Source: Pectinophora gossypiella
Lineage: Eukaryota; Arthropoda; Insecta; Lepidoptera; Gelechiidae
Length of the DNA: 64,000 nucleotides
Assembly (NCBI RefSeq): GCF_024362695.1
Contig: NC_065424.1
Span: forward strand, 2,392,786 to 2,456,785
Direction of reading: 5' to 3'
Shown in pieces: positions 1-8,182 of the stretch. The translations under genes and the position numbers were made by a program. Each line of letters begins with the position of its first letter. Within the stretch, counting starts at the first letter, position 1. The notes under the pieces are model-generated. The model was given only the letters and a program-made list of their open reading frames with translations, did not search any database and was not told the DNA's origin.

Positions 1-344
1 CATTGGATTCTATTGATGAAAATTAAGACTGTATTGTTTTGTAAGCGGTTGGTTTTCTATCTAATAAATGAATAAAATAATATATGCGAGAGTTGCGAGA
101 CATAAATACAGCTGCGGTTACATTTTATAACTCTCCATTCTGCCGTCTATTCGACAACAGATGGCAGCACTGTATAACAAAATGATTCCTTTTCTCACAA
201 TTCACACATAAAACAACAAAGTGTACATTTGTACAAACCATTATTTTGACACATTACTTGAGTTATTTGACAATGTGTCACATTGTATAGTTTAAACAGT
301 TTAAAGCTTTCCATAGACTAAGGAGGTACCGCGAGTGTTGCGAG
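1..344. other. AT-rich sequence, nothing recognised
   Basis: No ORF, repeat match within the window or structured motif was found here. Confidence 0.5.
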
Positions 345-416
345 CCTTTTCGACTTGACCTATTGTAGTTACTTGGCTGGACAAATGGAAGCGTTGCGGG
401 CTCTAACCCGGTACCC
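345..416 (-). mobile_element. Degenerate LINE-A 3' tail
   Basis: On the minus strand this resembles the last ~90 bases of the LINE-A 3' UTR (26480-26565): the complements of 'ccggg..gagagcc', 'tttgtccggccaagtagtt' and 'aataagtcacgtc' can be followed with many substitutions and a short deletion. It is an old copy. Confidence 0.5.
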
Positions 417-497
417 GCCTATTGTGCTTATTTTTATTCCTATGTACATTTCCTGTGTATATGTTTTGTGCAATAAAGAATTATTGATTGATTGAAA
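414..497 (+). repeat. AATAAA-ended dispersed tail ('tail-Q')
   Basis: Contains 'ccgcctattgtgc' followed about 55 bases on by 'gtgcaataaagaa'. The same pairing recurs at 22612, 26583, 33107, 39530 and 48555. It looks like the polyadenylation end of a retroposon; the parent element is not in the window. Confidence 0.45.
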
Positions 498-499
498 TT

Positions 500-716
500 T
501 TAACCTTAGGATACCCAGTTGAGCGGGAAATTCGGCTGAAGGCGTCGTCTGAGAGAATTATATTCGAAAGAATCAATCGACTTTAGTGGGCCGATAGCAA
601 AAAGCGCTGGAAGAAGGAAAAAGTCGTTTCGGGGTCCTGAAGTGTTTGTTGTCGCAAGCTGATTGGCCACTTCTATGGCTAGAGTAATCACGTGGTCAGT
701 GTTATATACGTCCTTC
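500..716 (-). mobile_element. Old 5'-truncated LINE-A copy
   Basis: The minus strand encodes a damaged C-terminus (ITLAIEVANQLAT...) that matches the end of the LINE-A frame at 26250-26390, and runs into the start of the 3' UTR. It is diverged and has lost the conserved YRYRPTRVD ending. The younger copy at 731-1019 lies directly beside it. Confidence 0.75.
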
Positions 717-730
717 GAATGTTACCAGCC

Positions 731-1019
731 TTTTTTTGACGTGACTTATTGTAGATTTGCCGCAGATGGCATTAACTACTTGGCCGGACAAATGGGGAGC
801 GCTGAAGGCTCTCACCCGGTACAACGTTTAAGACAACAGGTCTGAGGGTGCCCAGTTGAGTGCGAACCTCGGCTCGTCTGAGAGGGAAAATATTTAAAAG
901 AATTAATCGACCCGCACACGTTTGATATGGGCCTTGAAAGTAAGACGTCTATCTAAGACTACGCCGAGATATTTGACTTGCTCCTCCCAAGGAATCGGCT
1001 TGCCAAACATCTTGATGTT
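731..1019 (-). mobile_element. LINE-A copy with internal deletion and 14-bp TSD
   Basis: A minus-strand copy ending in a poly(A) tract (T run at 731-737). It is flanked by GAATGTTACCAGCC at 717-730 and 1020-1033, a perfect 14-bp target duplication. Its body joins two distant parts of the reference element: RT thumb sequence (MFGKPIPWEEQVKYLG..., matching 25740-25838) is followed at once by the end of the frame and the 3' UTR from about 26378. About 540 bp of coding sequence is missing. The copy is dead but recent, as its 3' UTR is close to that at 26395-26565. Confidence 0.9.
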
Positions 1020-1033
1020 GAATGTTACCAGCC

Positions 1034-1145
1034 GAGAAGCGGGAATTTGTATGAAAGAAAACGCGCCGCGCCTGTGAACACTTACAAACTCGGACATTAC
1101 AAGATATTCCCGGCCCGGAACGCTCCCGGCCAGCACTCTGTGTGC
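1034..1145 (-). repeat. Dispersed repeat that served as LINE-A target
   Basis: Minus strand resembles 46920-47050, sharing 'catacaaattcccgct', a GCGCGG block and 'gtgttcacag'-like sequence. It is open in one frame (residues GREYLVMSEF), but I recognise no protein and treat this as repeat sequence. Confidence 0.35.
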
Positions 1146-1412
1146 ATCGGGCTTTAGTGTTAGGTGATATACAAATAGATATGGGTAATTAAACAGCTTT
1201 GTCTTTTGCCAATACGTTTTATGACAAAGACAAGAATTGCAGAAAACTATTGTAACAGTTGTATGGCACCTCTTGAAGTCGTATTTCTACGCAGGGTTGT
1301 AAACTTTTAAATTAATACGTAGTTTTGAAAACGCTTAGGAATGCTGACGTATTTAAACGATGGATATTAAAATATACAAGAAGCAATAGAAGTAGGAATG
1401 CTACTTATAACA

Positions 1413-1678
1413 GGGTATTTGACTGGATCAAAGATAAATTATAAAATGCTAACACAGAAATAGATGAAAAAAACTAAAATTGTCAAAAATCAATCACATT
1501 TTACTTTTCGACTTATTTTCGAATTTTATTTATGAATTAAGTAACAATGAGTACGTCATTTGACCGCTTTTATTAATGACGTCACAGTATAGAGTTTCCA
1601 TACAATCTCCAAAGAAAATTTTCGTTTTGACGTTTCATAAAAAGTATCTTATTTGACTCAGTTGTCAAGTAGCCTATT
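1413..1678. mobile_element. MITE-B, variant copy
   Basis: Starts near 'atcaaagataaatta' and ends '...gtcaagtagcctatta', the two ends typical of MITE-B. TGACGTCA lies at 1577-1584. The core differs from most copies and is closest to the one at 45417-45655. Non-coding. Confidence 0.65.
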
Positions 1679-1843
1679 AAGTTTATTCTGTAAGTAAGGG
1701 TGTTTATAATTAGTGATATGCCTGTTCGAAGAACGCATGACTCCATACATCGTATTGTCACGGGATCGAATCACGTTTCGGGCTCTAAACTACAGTCCCT
1801 GTCACGAAAGTATCGCAGCTCTACTGTAGCAGTTTCTGCATGT

Positions 1844-2253
1844 AATAGGCTAGTTTCCAACTAGTCAAATCAGTTACTTTTTACTAAACGTCAAAACCCA
1901 AATTACTATGGAATTTGTATGAAAAAGCACACTGTGACGTCATAGAAAAACGTGATAAAATGTCGGACTCATTGCGTTTTTCTTGATTAAAAGTATATGT
2001 TTTTCGTTAGTTTTAGATTTGTCTTTATTTTGTAATCAATCGTCGTGTTTTTATTTATTTTTTCCGCGTATTTGCAACAGCACCAGATCGGTTTTGGTAC
2101 TGCTTTAGGGTGTGAGGCGGCGATACACGTCTCACGAGCTTTCGCGATGGATCCGGCAAACTCGGGTTGTGCCGTTCGTTAAGGTAGACCTCAAAAATGC
2201 TTTCAACAGTGTCGAAAAGTAACTGATTTGACTAGTTGGAAACGAGCCTATTT
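1844..2253. mobile_element. MITE-B, chimeric copy
   Basis: Left end 'aataggctagtttccaac' and right end 'gttggaaacgagcctatt' form inverted repeats of about 35 bp. TGACGTCA is at 1935-1942. The middle (about 2055-2216) is not MITE-B sequence but a reverse transcriptase fragment, listed separately. Confidence 0.8.
2080..2216 (+). pseudogene. LINE reverse transcriptase fragment inside a MITE
   Basis: Two overlapping frames read GTALGCEAAIHVSRAF...ANSGC and then, after a frameshift, VKVDLKNAFNSVE. The second resembles RT motif A, where D then AF precede the palm aspartate region. It looks like the same broad LINE group as the C-terminal fragment at 31273-31572. It is frameshifted, truncated on both sides and cannot be functional. 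Confidence 0.6.
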
Positions 2254-2681
2254 ATTGTACACAGGATAACACATTAACGAAATATGACCACATGATGAGA
2301 GACAAATCGTAGCTGATGTCGCGAACTGACGTACTTATTTGCAATTTTTGCCGAAATTAATTTGCAACTTTTGCTATTTTCAATAAGACACAAATCACTT
2401 TACCAAAAAGTCAGCCACGAAATGGCACAACTTATTTTCTTAGGTTTTTTTCGCTCCTAGAACAACATAGAACTTAATGTTTAATGTTTTATTCTACAAG
2501 TGCACTAAGCCCGCCTGAACAAATGGCCAAAGTGATTAACGTCAGTCAGGACTGAAGCCCGAGTGTGGAATGTAATAAAATCGTCCCGGGTTAATGCGTC
2601 GACCCTGCGCATGCGTTGCGAGTTGAATACTACGCCATTACATCGCCATTGTCTGCAAAATGACGAACAGGCCAGTCCAAG
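2254..2681. other. No recognised feature
   Basis: AT-rich left part and a more balanced right part. ORFs here (2505-2790) lie on both strands of the same DNA with no protein resemblance I recognise. Confidence 0.4.
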
Positions 2682-2815
2682 GGCCTTAGCCAAGTTGCAA
2701 TCGATTACGAAAAGTGACAGTGATATCGAACAAAATGTTGGACTTGTCACCTTATGTCAATCTCATACATTACTCTGTCACTTTTCGTAATAGTTTGCAA
2801 CTCGGCCACGCCACT
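2682..2815. repeat. Hairpin repeat
   Basis: Inverted arms of about 35 bp: 'gccaagttgcaatcgattac' with 'gaaaagtgacag' on the left, complemented by 'ctgtcacttttcgtaat' and 'agtttgcaactcggcc' on the right. Related single arms appear near 6391 and 33412. This suggests a small MITE. Confidence 0.6.
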
Positions 2816-2861
2816 TTGGCAGTCATTTAAAAAACCAATCCTTCCATTTGAGATTTGAAAT

Positions 2862-3060
2862 TCCTCTTCATCATCATCTCCCTAGCATTATCCAGTTTTT
2901 CACAGAATATTTTCACAAGAACATTTGACAGGTCCGGTTTTTTACAGAAGCGACTGCCTGTCTGATGGAAAACCAGCCCATTACAGGTTAGGTCACAAAC
3001 CTCCGAAAATGCATTTTCAATTTATGATCCAAACATGACTTCTTTAATTGAATGAGGATT
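2862..3060 (-). mobile_element. SINE-4, partial
   Basis: Begins with 'catcatcatctccctagcat', the complement of the GATGATG tail of the full copy at 58589-58937, and continues through the 'acatttgacaggtccg', 'gcgactgcctgtctga' and 'aggttaggtcac' blocks. The tRNA-like head is missing; an internal stretch is deleted. Confidence 0.75.
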
Positions 3061-3107
3061 CTTTGAGAATGAAGGAAAATTTAACCTTCTGATGATGCCA
3101 TGAGCCC

Positions 3108-3178
3108 TTAGTACTCCCCATTTGTCCAGCCAGGTAGTGAATACCATCTGCGGCAAATCTTCAATAAATCACATAAAA
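3108..3178 (+). mobile_element. LINE-A 3' tail fragment
   Basis: Matches the final ~70 bases of LINE-A (ccccatttgtcc..., ccatctgcggcaaatct...) and ends in a short A tract. Confidence 0.7.
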
Positions 3179-3842
3179 AAATGGAATCTATCGATTGTGT
3201 TGGCTGTGTGAAACGTATTCCAATAACATAAGCTCTTTATTTAAGTTTAAATAGGTAACACAAATCGAAACAAAGCCAATATGTCAAAGAAAATTGCTAT
3301 TATAATTGCGACAAAAAATTGCGAAAACTTTCTTTGAGACACAAGTGAATTATTAGCCCTAGTTTGAGAACATCAAATGTTTGTACCTACCTTACTTAAC
3401 CTACATTAACCTACTTTACTAAATTAACCTACTTTATTTTATGATTGTAAAAGGGTAAATAACTTAGCCACTATTAGGTGGAGACTTGTAATTAGCCTTC
3501 AGTTATTGTCTGGTTATTATTTTAGAAAATGTATATGGCCGTAAGTCTTCCTCAAAATAAATAAATAAATAAATAGAAAACTCTACCATTACTACTGCGC
3601 GCCATAAACTACTTACACCAATAAAAGTATTTTACAACAAGAAATATCGCAGCCCCCGTTTTTACTACAGCCAGTCAATCCTGGTGGCACGCAGTCTCGT
3701 TACTGTTATTACTCTACGTATGATCGTTATAAAAGGAGTAAGTGTGCTACCTCACGGCGCGACCGGACATCGCAACGATGTACGATTTTATACGTAAGGT
3801 TGCCAGTATTACACAAGAAACAAAAATTTCGTTCCGCGTTTT
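3179..3842. other. No gene; short AT microsatellite
   Basis: An AAAT-type run lies near 3557-3575. The rest shows no repeat match or ORF I can support. Confidence 0.4.
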
Positions 3843-3957
3843 CTCAACATCATCTCCCTAATGTTAGTTTGTTTTTCACAGGATCCGTCTACCTATCGTG
3901 ACTATTTGACAGTTCCAATCATTTACAGAAGCGACTGCCTGTGACCGTACGTTTCGA
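3843..3957 (-). mobile_element. SINE-4 tail fragment
   Basis: Complement of the SINE-4 tail: 'catcatctccctaatgtta', 'ttttcacaggatccg', 'tttacagaagcgactgcctg'. Truncated near the microsatellite that follows. Confidence 0.65.
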
Positions 3958-3965
3958 AGCTGTTG

Positions 3966-3970
<5 letters not shown>

Positions 3971-4051
<81 letters not shown>
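3971..4051. repeat. (TA)n microsatellite, about 40 units
   Basis: An uninterrupted TA dinucleotide run of about 80 bases, likely length-polymorphic. ORFs across it are artefacts. Confidence 0.98.
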
Positions 4052-4053
<2 letters not shown>

Positions 4054-4660
4054 AACATATACATAATTATATGTTATTTTCTGCCCTCTCAATCGTGCGA
4101 AATCAAGCGAGCTTCTTCACGGCCGCGCGATGCTAATTTGTTAATTATTGGTATATCGAAGCAAGTGACGGTTTTTGTGTGAGCAATCTAAATATTATTT
4201 TACGAAACGTCAAAAACGTCTCATAAAGTATAAAATAATTAATGACGTTAGCAAAAGGTGATCTAAAATTACGCTGCCATGGGGAAGGTCATTATTATAA
4301 AAGGAGTAAGAGTACACATTACTCTGAGGCCGTCTGCCGTGGCTACATAAAGCGGTTGTTACCCCGTGCGCGGACGCAACACAAAAAGTTCAACTACGAA
4401 TGCGACCACTCTCACTGGCGCAGAGTAGTGACGTGTGAGAAAAAGCATTGTTTTTTTTTTCTAAAGTGCTTTGTGTGTTAGTTGATTACTAATATATGTT
4501 CATGCGTTCTTAATGCTCTGATAAATAAAACAATATTGATAAGCTTTTTCATTATGTATCTCAATCTACAGCAAATCCGAAACCCTAAAATTAGGTGTTA
4601 ACCTATTTACAAGGATTTGCTGTAGAAGGAGATCGGTATAATTACCGAGTTCCGTTTTCA
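4052..4660. other. No recognised feature
   Basis: About 4185-4225 vaguely resembles the 'acgaaacgtcaaaa' end of MITE-B variants. Nothing else is supported. Confidence 0.35.
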
Positions 4661-4755
4661 ATTTGAAGTCATACATACATACATACATAAACTCACGCCT
4701 ATTTCCCACCGGGGTAAGCAGAGACTATAGAATTCCATTTGCTTCGATCAAAAAA
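4661..4755 (-). mobile_element. RTE-type LINE 3' end ('RTE-F')
   Basis: The minus strand ends in a TATG microsatellite and encodes, in degenerate form, the DRSKWNSIVSAYP-like C-terminus of this family. The signature 'ctcacgcctatttccca' recurs at 34429, 36583 (minus) and 20400, 21541, 38686, 43296, 52313 (plus). Confidence 0.7.
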
Positions 4756-4947
4756 ATTCCAATTTTAAAAAAATCCAACCCAATCCAATTCCAATTTGAA
4801 GTCAAATCTCGTAAAATAATGAAGTCGACAATTATAAAGACGAATACGACGAATGGGTGTCGAGACAAACCTCTGTGGTTTAACGGCATCATTCAAACCA
4901 TGTAGATTAAGGATTTAATTAAAATAAATTTAAAAACTTTGGATTTC

Positions 4948-5022
4948 TGAATGCCGCATATGGCATTATTTACTTTTCCGGACAAATGGGAAAGAGCACT
5001 GAGAGCTCTCACCTAGTGGGGA
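4948..5022 (-). mobile_element. LINE-A 3' tail fragment, degenerate
   Basis: Minus-strand match to the last ~70 bases of LINE-A ('ggacaaatggg', 'gagagctctcacc'). Confidence 0.6.
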
Positions 5023-5289
5023 TGTCATCTGAGACAAATGTAAAGTATGGAAAAAAAAGGTTAGCGATAGGTGTTTTTTTATACATTTCATCCGTCTCTG
5101 TTTCTCACTACTCTACACAAAAGGGACCAGCTTCGGCGGGTAATTTCTATGGGTGAAAAAACCCGTGGCGTGCGCGACCTTAGTCCAAGGTCGACCGCCG
5201 GGTCCCGCGGGACAACCTGCAAGGTAAAGGTCCCTTTGTGAGCATTACTAGGAATTTATAATAATAGTATAATGATTGTTTAGTTAACA

Positions 5290-5590
5290 GCCTCCGTGGT
5301 CTAGTGGTTAAAGCGTTAGGCTCACGATCTGGAGGTCCGGGTTCGATTCCCGATGGGGACATTGTCGAAATCACTTTGTGAGACTGTCCTTTGTTTGGTA
5401 AGGACTTTTCAGGCTTGAATCACCTGATTGTCCGAAAAAGTAAGATGATTCCGTGCTTCGTAGGGCACGTTAAGCCGTTGGTCCCGGCTATTAGCCGTAA
5501 AAACACCTCCACCAACCCGCAGTGGAGCAGCGTGGTGGAGTATGCTCCATACCCCCTCCGGTTGATTGGGGGGAGGCCTGGGAGGGAGAT
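5290..5590 (+). mobile_element. SINE-1, nearly full length
   Basis: tRNA-like head GCCTCCGTGGTCTAGTGG with a perfect B box (GGTTCGATTCC at 5340-5350), a body 'aatcactttgtgagactgtc', the core 'cgtgcttcg..ggcacgttaa' and the tail 'gtggtggagtatgctcc'. The final CCCAGCAGTGGGACG segment is replaced, so the 3' end is truncated. RNA polymerase III transcription is expected of the family. Confidence 0.9.
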
Positions 5591-5780
5591 GTTATTATGT
5601 TATGTTTGTTTAGTTAGCATTAGGCTACTGCACTCGGCTTCGCATGAGCAAATCGGACATTTGGGTCATCATACAGAATGTTTCAATTCCTTTGTTTTTT
5701 TATTTTTTGTACCTAAAGGAGAGAGATCTGCGGATTTACCGCAAAACTGTATTTAGCACATAAACACTGTTTAAAAAGTC

Positions 5781-6105
5781 GGCCTCGGTGGTCCAGTGGT
5801 TGAGCGTTGAGCTCACGATCCGGAGGTTCTGGGTTCGAATCCCGGTGAGGACATATTACAAAAATCACTTTGTGATCCCTAGTTTGTTTAGGATATTACA
5901 TGCTGATCACCTGATTGTCCGAAAGTAAGACGATTTCCGTGCGTCTTAAGGCACGTTAAGCCGTTGGTCCCGGTTACTACTTACTGATGTATGTACGTAG
6001 TCGTTACATGAGTCATGTCAGGGGCCTTTGGCGGTTCAATAGTAACCCTGACACCAGGGTTGGTATTCCACCACACGATAAGAAGAAAAAGAGAAGGAAG
6101 TTTAA
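5781..6105 (+). mobile_element. SINE-2, near full length
   Basis: Head GGCCTCGGTGGTCCAGTGG with B box GGTTCGAATCC, the body 'atcactttgtgatccct', a damaged core (ggcacgttaagccgttgg) and a distinct tail 'gtcaggggcctttggcgg' then 'accctgacaccagggttg'. It shares head type and core with SINE-1 but not the tail. Confidence 0.9.
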
Positions 6106-6249
6106 ACAAAAGTGACCTCAATTATCAAATAATTCAATTAAAGATTAATACGAACGTTGCTTGTCTGTCATTGTTCTTGCACAACGCTAGGGTTGGGTTT
6201 CTGGTCGGGTCAACATTACAAAACGAATTATATAGGTACTTATTTCAAA

Positions 6250-6395
6250 ATTTCAACTCGGGGCTATTTTCAATTCCATACTTTTACGACGGGAAATTCC
6301 ACTTGTCAGAATCATTCCTGAAAGTTTTCGTTACGATGTCACTACTTATAGTATACATTCAATTCCTTTTTATTACACTGTCGATTTGCAGCAAC
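6250..6395. mobile_element. Mariner-like MITE ('MITE-H'), right half
   Basis: Contains 'ccatacttttacgacggg', 'aaattccacttg' and 'gaaagttttcgttacgatgtcacta', the right arm of the full copy at 57091-57318. The left arm is lost. The 137-codon ORF across it starts in SINE-2 and is chance. Confidence 0.55.
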
Positions 6396-6927
6396 TTGGC
6401 TAAGGCGACAGAACTGTATAGAAACTGAACATCTTGCCGTGAGTTAGCAATAGCCGTGTAGGTTGCTTGACGAGTCCCACAGACGGATGCAACCTGTTGT
6501 CTGTGGTCGGTTAAAGGTCACTAAATGAATAAAATATTGAAAAAAGAAACTGTAACAAAGAGAAAGCTTTTAGCTTTAAATTCCTCGAACACCTTATACA
6601 CTTTTAATTGCGTATACATTTTTTTGAAAACTTAGTTAAGTATGTGCTTGCTGTTATACATCATACATCATGGTCTCCTGGTATAAATAGGCCCTGTAAT
6701 AACACTATACTCTACTGTAATCCATATTTATTTATTTATTGTCCAGGTAATCAACAGCGTATATAGTATACATAGTGGTGATATAACATTTTAAGTAAAA
6801 ACAAAGCCAATTATAATTTACCCCGGGTTACATATGACACGTGTAGGTATTACTTTGTTTACAATTACATCATAGAAAACCTTCGTTATCATGTATATTA
6901 TGATCGAAATAGGAAACAAACATAAAC
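6396..6927. other. No gene; AT-rich
   Basis: A TTTA-type run lies near 6727-6740. No other match within the window. Confidence 0.4.
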
Positions 6928-7110
6928 TGATTGTCCGAAAAAGTAAGATGATTCCGTGCTTCGGAGGGAACGTTAAGCCGTTAGTCCCGGCTATTAGCCG
7001 TAAAACCACCTCCACCAACCCGCATTAGAGTAGCGTGGTGGAGTATGCTCCAGACCCCTTCCGGTTGATTGAGGGGAGCCTTGTGCCCAGGAGTGGCGTG
7101 TATAGGCTGT
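6928..7110 (+). mobile_element. SINE-1, 5'-truncated
   Basis: Starts at 'ctgattgtccgaaaaagtaa', keeps core and tail through 'gtgcccaggagtggcg', then enters a TATG microsatellite. The tRNA-like head is absent. Confidence 0.85.
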
Positions 7111-7225
7111 TTATGTATGTATGTAAATGGAAATTGTATTGAACTAGATGTTCCACCTGATTGTACTTATGTATGTGTAAGTAAGAGTTTATGTATGTTT
7201 AAATGTGTGCAATAAAGAATATTTT

Positions 7226-7648
7226 ATTTGTGTAATCCACAATCGTAACAAACAGGCTCTTCCCGCCACAGAACAAGGGGCGTTCCATACAAACCACTTT
7301 CAGATCGTTGATATTATCGCCAGTGACATAAACAAATGACTTCATATTGACCAAGGAGGTTGTAATCAAAGACCTGTTGCTAGGTAGACACCTGCTCAAT
7401 GCGCAATGGAATCAGGTTATAAAGTTTATTGTGTTGTATTTTACAAATCCGTGATAGCCCTTGTTTACAAGCACCTCCATATTACGTGCGAACTGTTGTG
7501 TTTTTTGTGTATGCCCTCTTCTTTTTGTTTTCTTACTTCGTATCAAAGTGGCTGCCAAAAATACCATTTTTCTTTTGCCTTATTTGCGAAATAAGTTTGT
7601 TTAAATTACTCAAGGTGTTGTTATCGTTTCACTGAGTGTCAAGTAGCC
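7226..7648. other. 5' flank of the BEL element, no gene
   Basis: Overlapping short ORFs show no recognisable protein. The last 20 bases ('gtgtcaagtagcctatta') match the right end of the MITE-B variant at 1413-1678, so the BEL target may be a MITE remnant. Confidence 0.4.
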
Positions 7649-7653
7649 TATTA

Positions 7654-7908
7654 TGTACGGTCTACAGCCGCACATTGCACTTTCAGCACTTTTGTCACGT
7701 TTAGTAATAATTAGGTCATTACACGTCAGTCCGCATTTAGCAAGCATTCCGCGTGTACTCATATCACTCTATCATATAGCATTAATTACGTATCAATTAT
7801 ATTACTGTGTACTTACGAATAAAAGGAACTATTTTAGTATCAGTGAGTTATCATTCATCTCTACAATCAACAAGCAGTAAAGTGTGTATGTGGCTAGCGG
7901 CCCATACA
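7654..7908 (+). repeat. 5' LTR of the BEL element
   Basis: Same sequence as the 3' LTR over its whole length by eye. It carries TATA-like ATAAAAG, an arthropod-type initiator and an AATAAA hexamer. ORFs reported within it are not genes. Confidence 0.97.
7818..7844 (+). promoter_or_regulatory. Putative LTR core promoter
   Basis: AATAAAAG at 7818-7825 lies about 20 bases before TCAGT (7840-7844), the arthropod initiator consensus. The AATAAA could also serve as polyadenylation signal in the 3' LTR. The assignment rests on motif and spacing only. Confidence 0.4.
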
Positions 7909-7914
7909 TCTTTT

Positions 7915-7931
7915 TGGTCCTTCGAGCCGGA
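7915..7931 (+). other. Primer binding site, tRNA-Tyr type
   Basis: TGGTCCTTCGAGCCGGA begins 6 bases after the 5' LTR. It is complementary to CCA plus the 3' acceptor end typical of animal tRNA-Tyr (TCCGGCTCGAAGGA). The primer identity relies on general knowledge of tRNA-Tyr and has not been checked against this genome. Confidence 0.75.
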
Positions 7932-8182
7932 TGGTGTTTAAGTGTGTCTTTGTGCGGCAGCGAATCGGTTGAGTTGGCCTCCCACAAGCGGGTCTCACCA
8001 ACTCGATTGAGAAGGCGCATATGTGGTACAGAGGACAAAGAACACCAGACAAACAGCAATATCAAACAAGCAAGTACTAGAAGCAAAAACATTCAACATT
8101 AGCAAGCATAGCATTAAACAAGCAATTTAGCAAAAACAAGCAGCAACAGAACATTAGCAAGAGTATTTCAAATCCTTTTATC

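Noticed and set aside
3876..4064. 62-residue ORF of alternating I and Y
   Set aside because: It is translation of the (TA)n microsatellite.
5290..5362. tRNA gene
   Set aside because: The sequence is tRNA-like with a perfect B box, but it is the head of SINE-1, repeated at 20796, 30489, 47806, 60744 and 61323 with the same non-tRNA body attached.
5391..5756. Recurring MFGKDFSGLNHLIVRKSKMIPC peptide family
   Set aside because: It is a SINE-1 body reading frame repeated at 20897, 30590 and (minus) 47411 and 60414; it stays partly open only because copies are young.
6015..6428. 137-residue ORF as a possible membrane protein
   Set aside because: It runs through the SINE-2 tail and a MITE-H arm; hydrophobic residues come from AT-rich repeat DNA.
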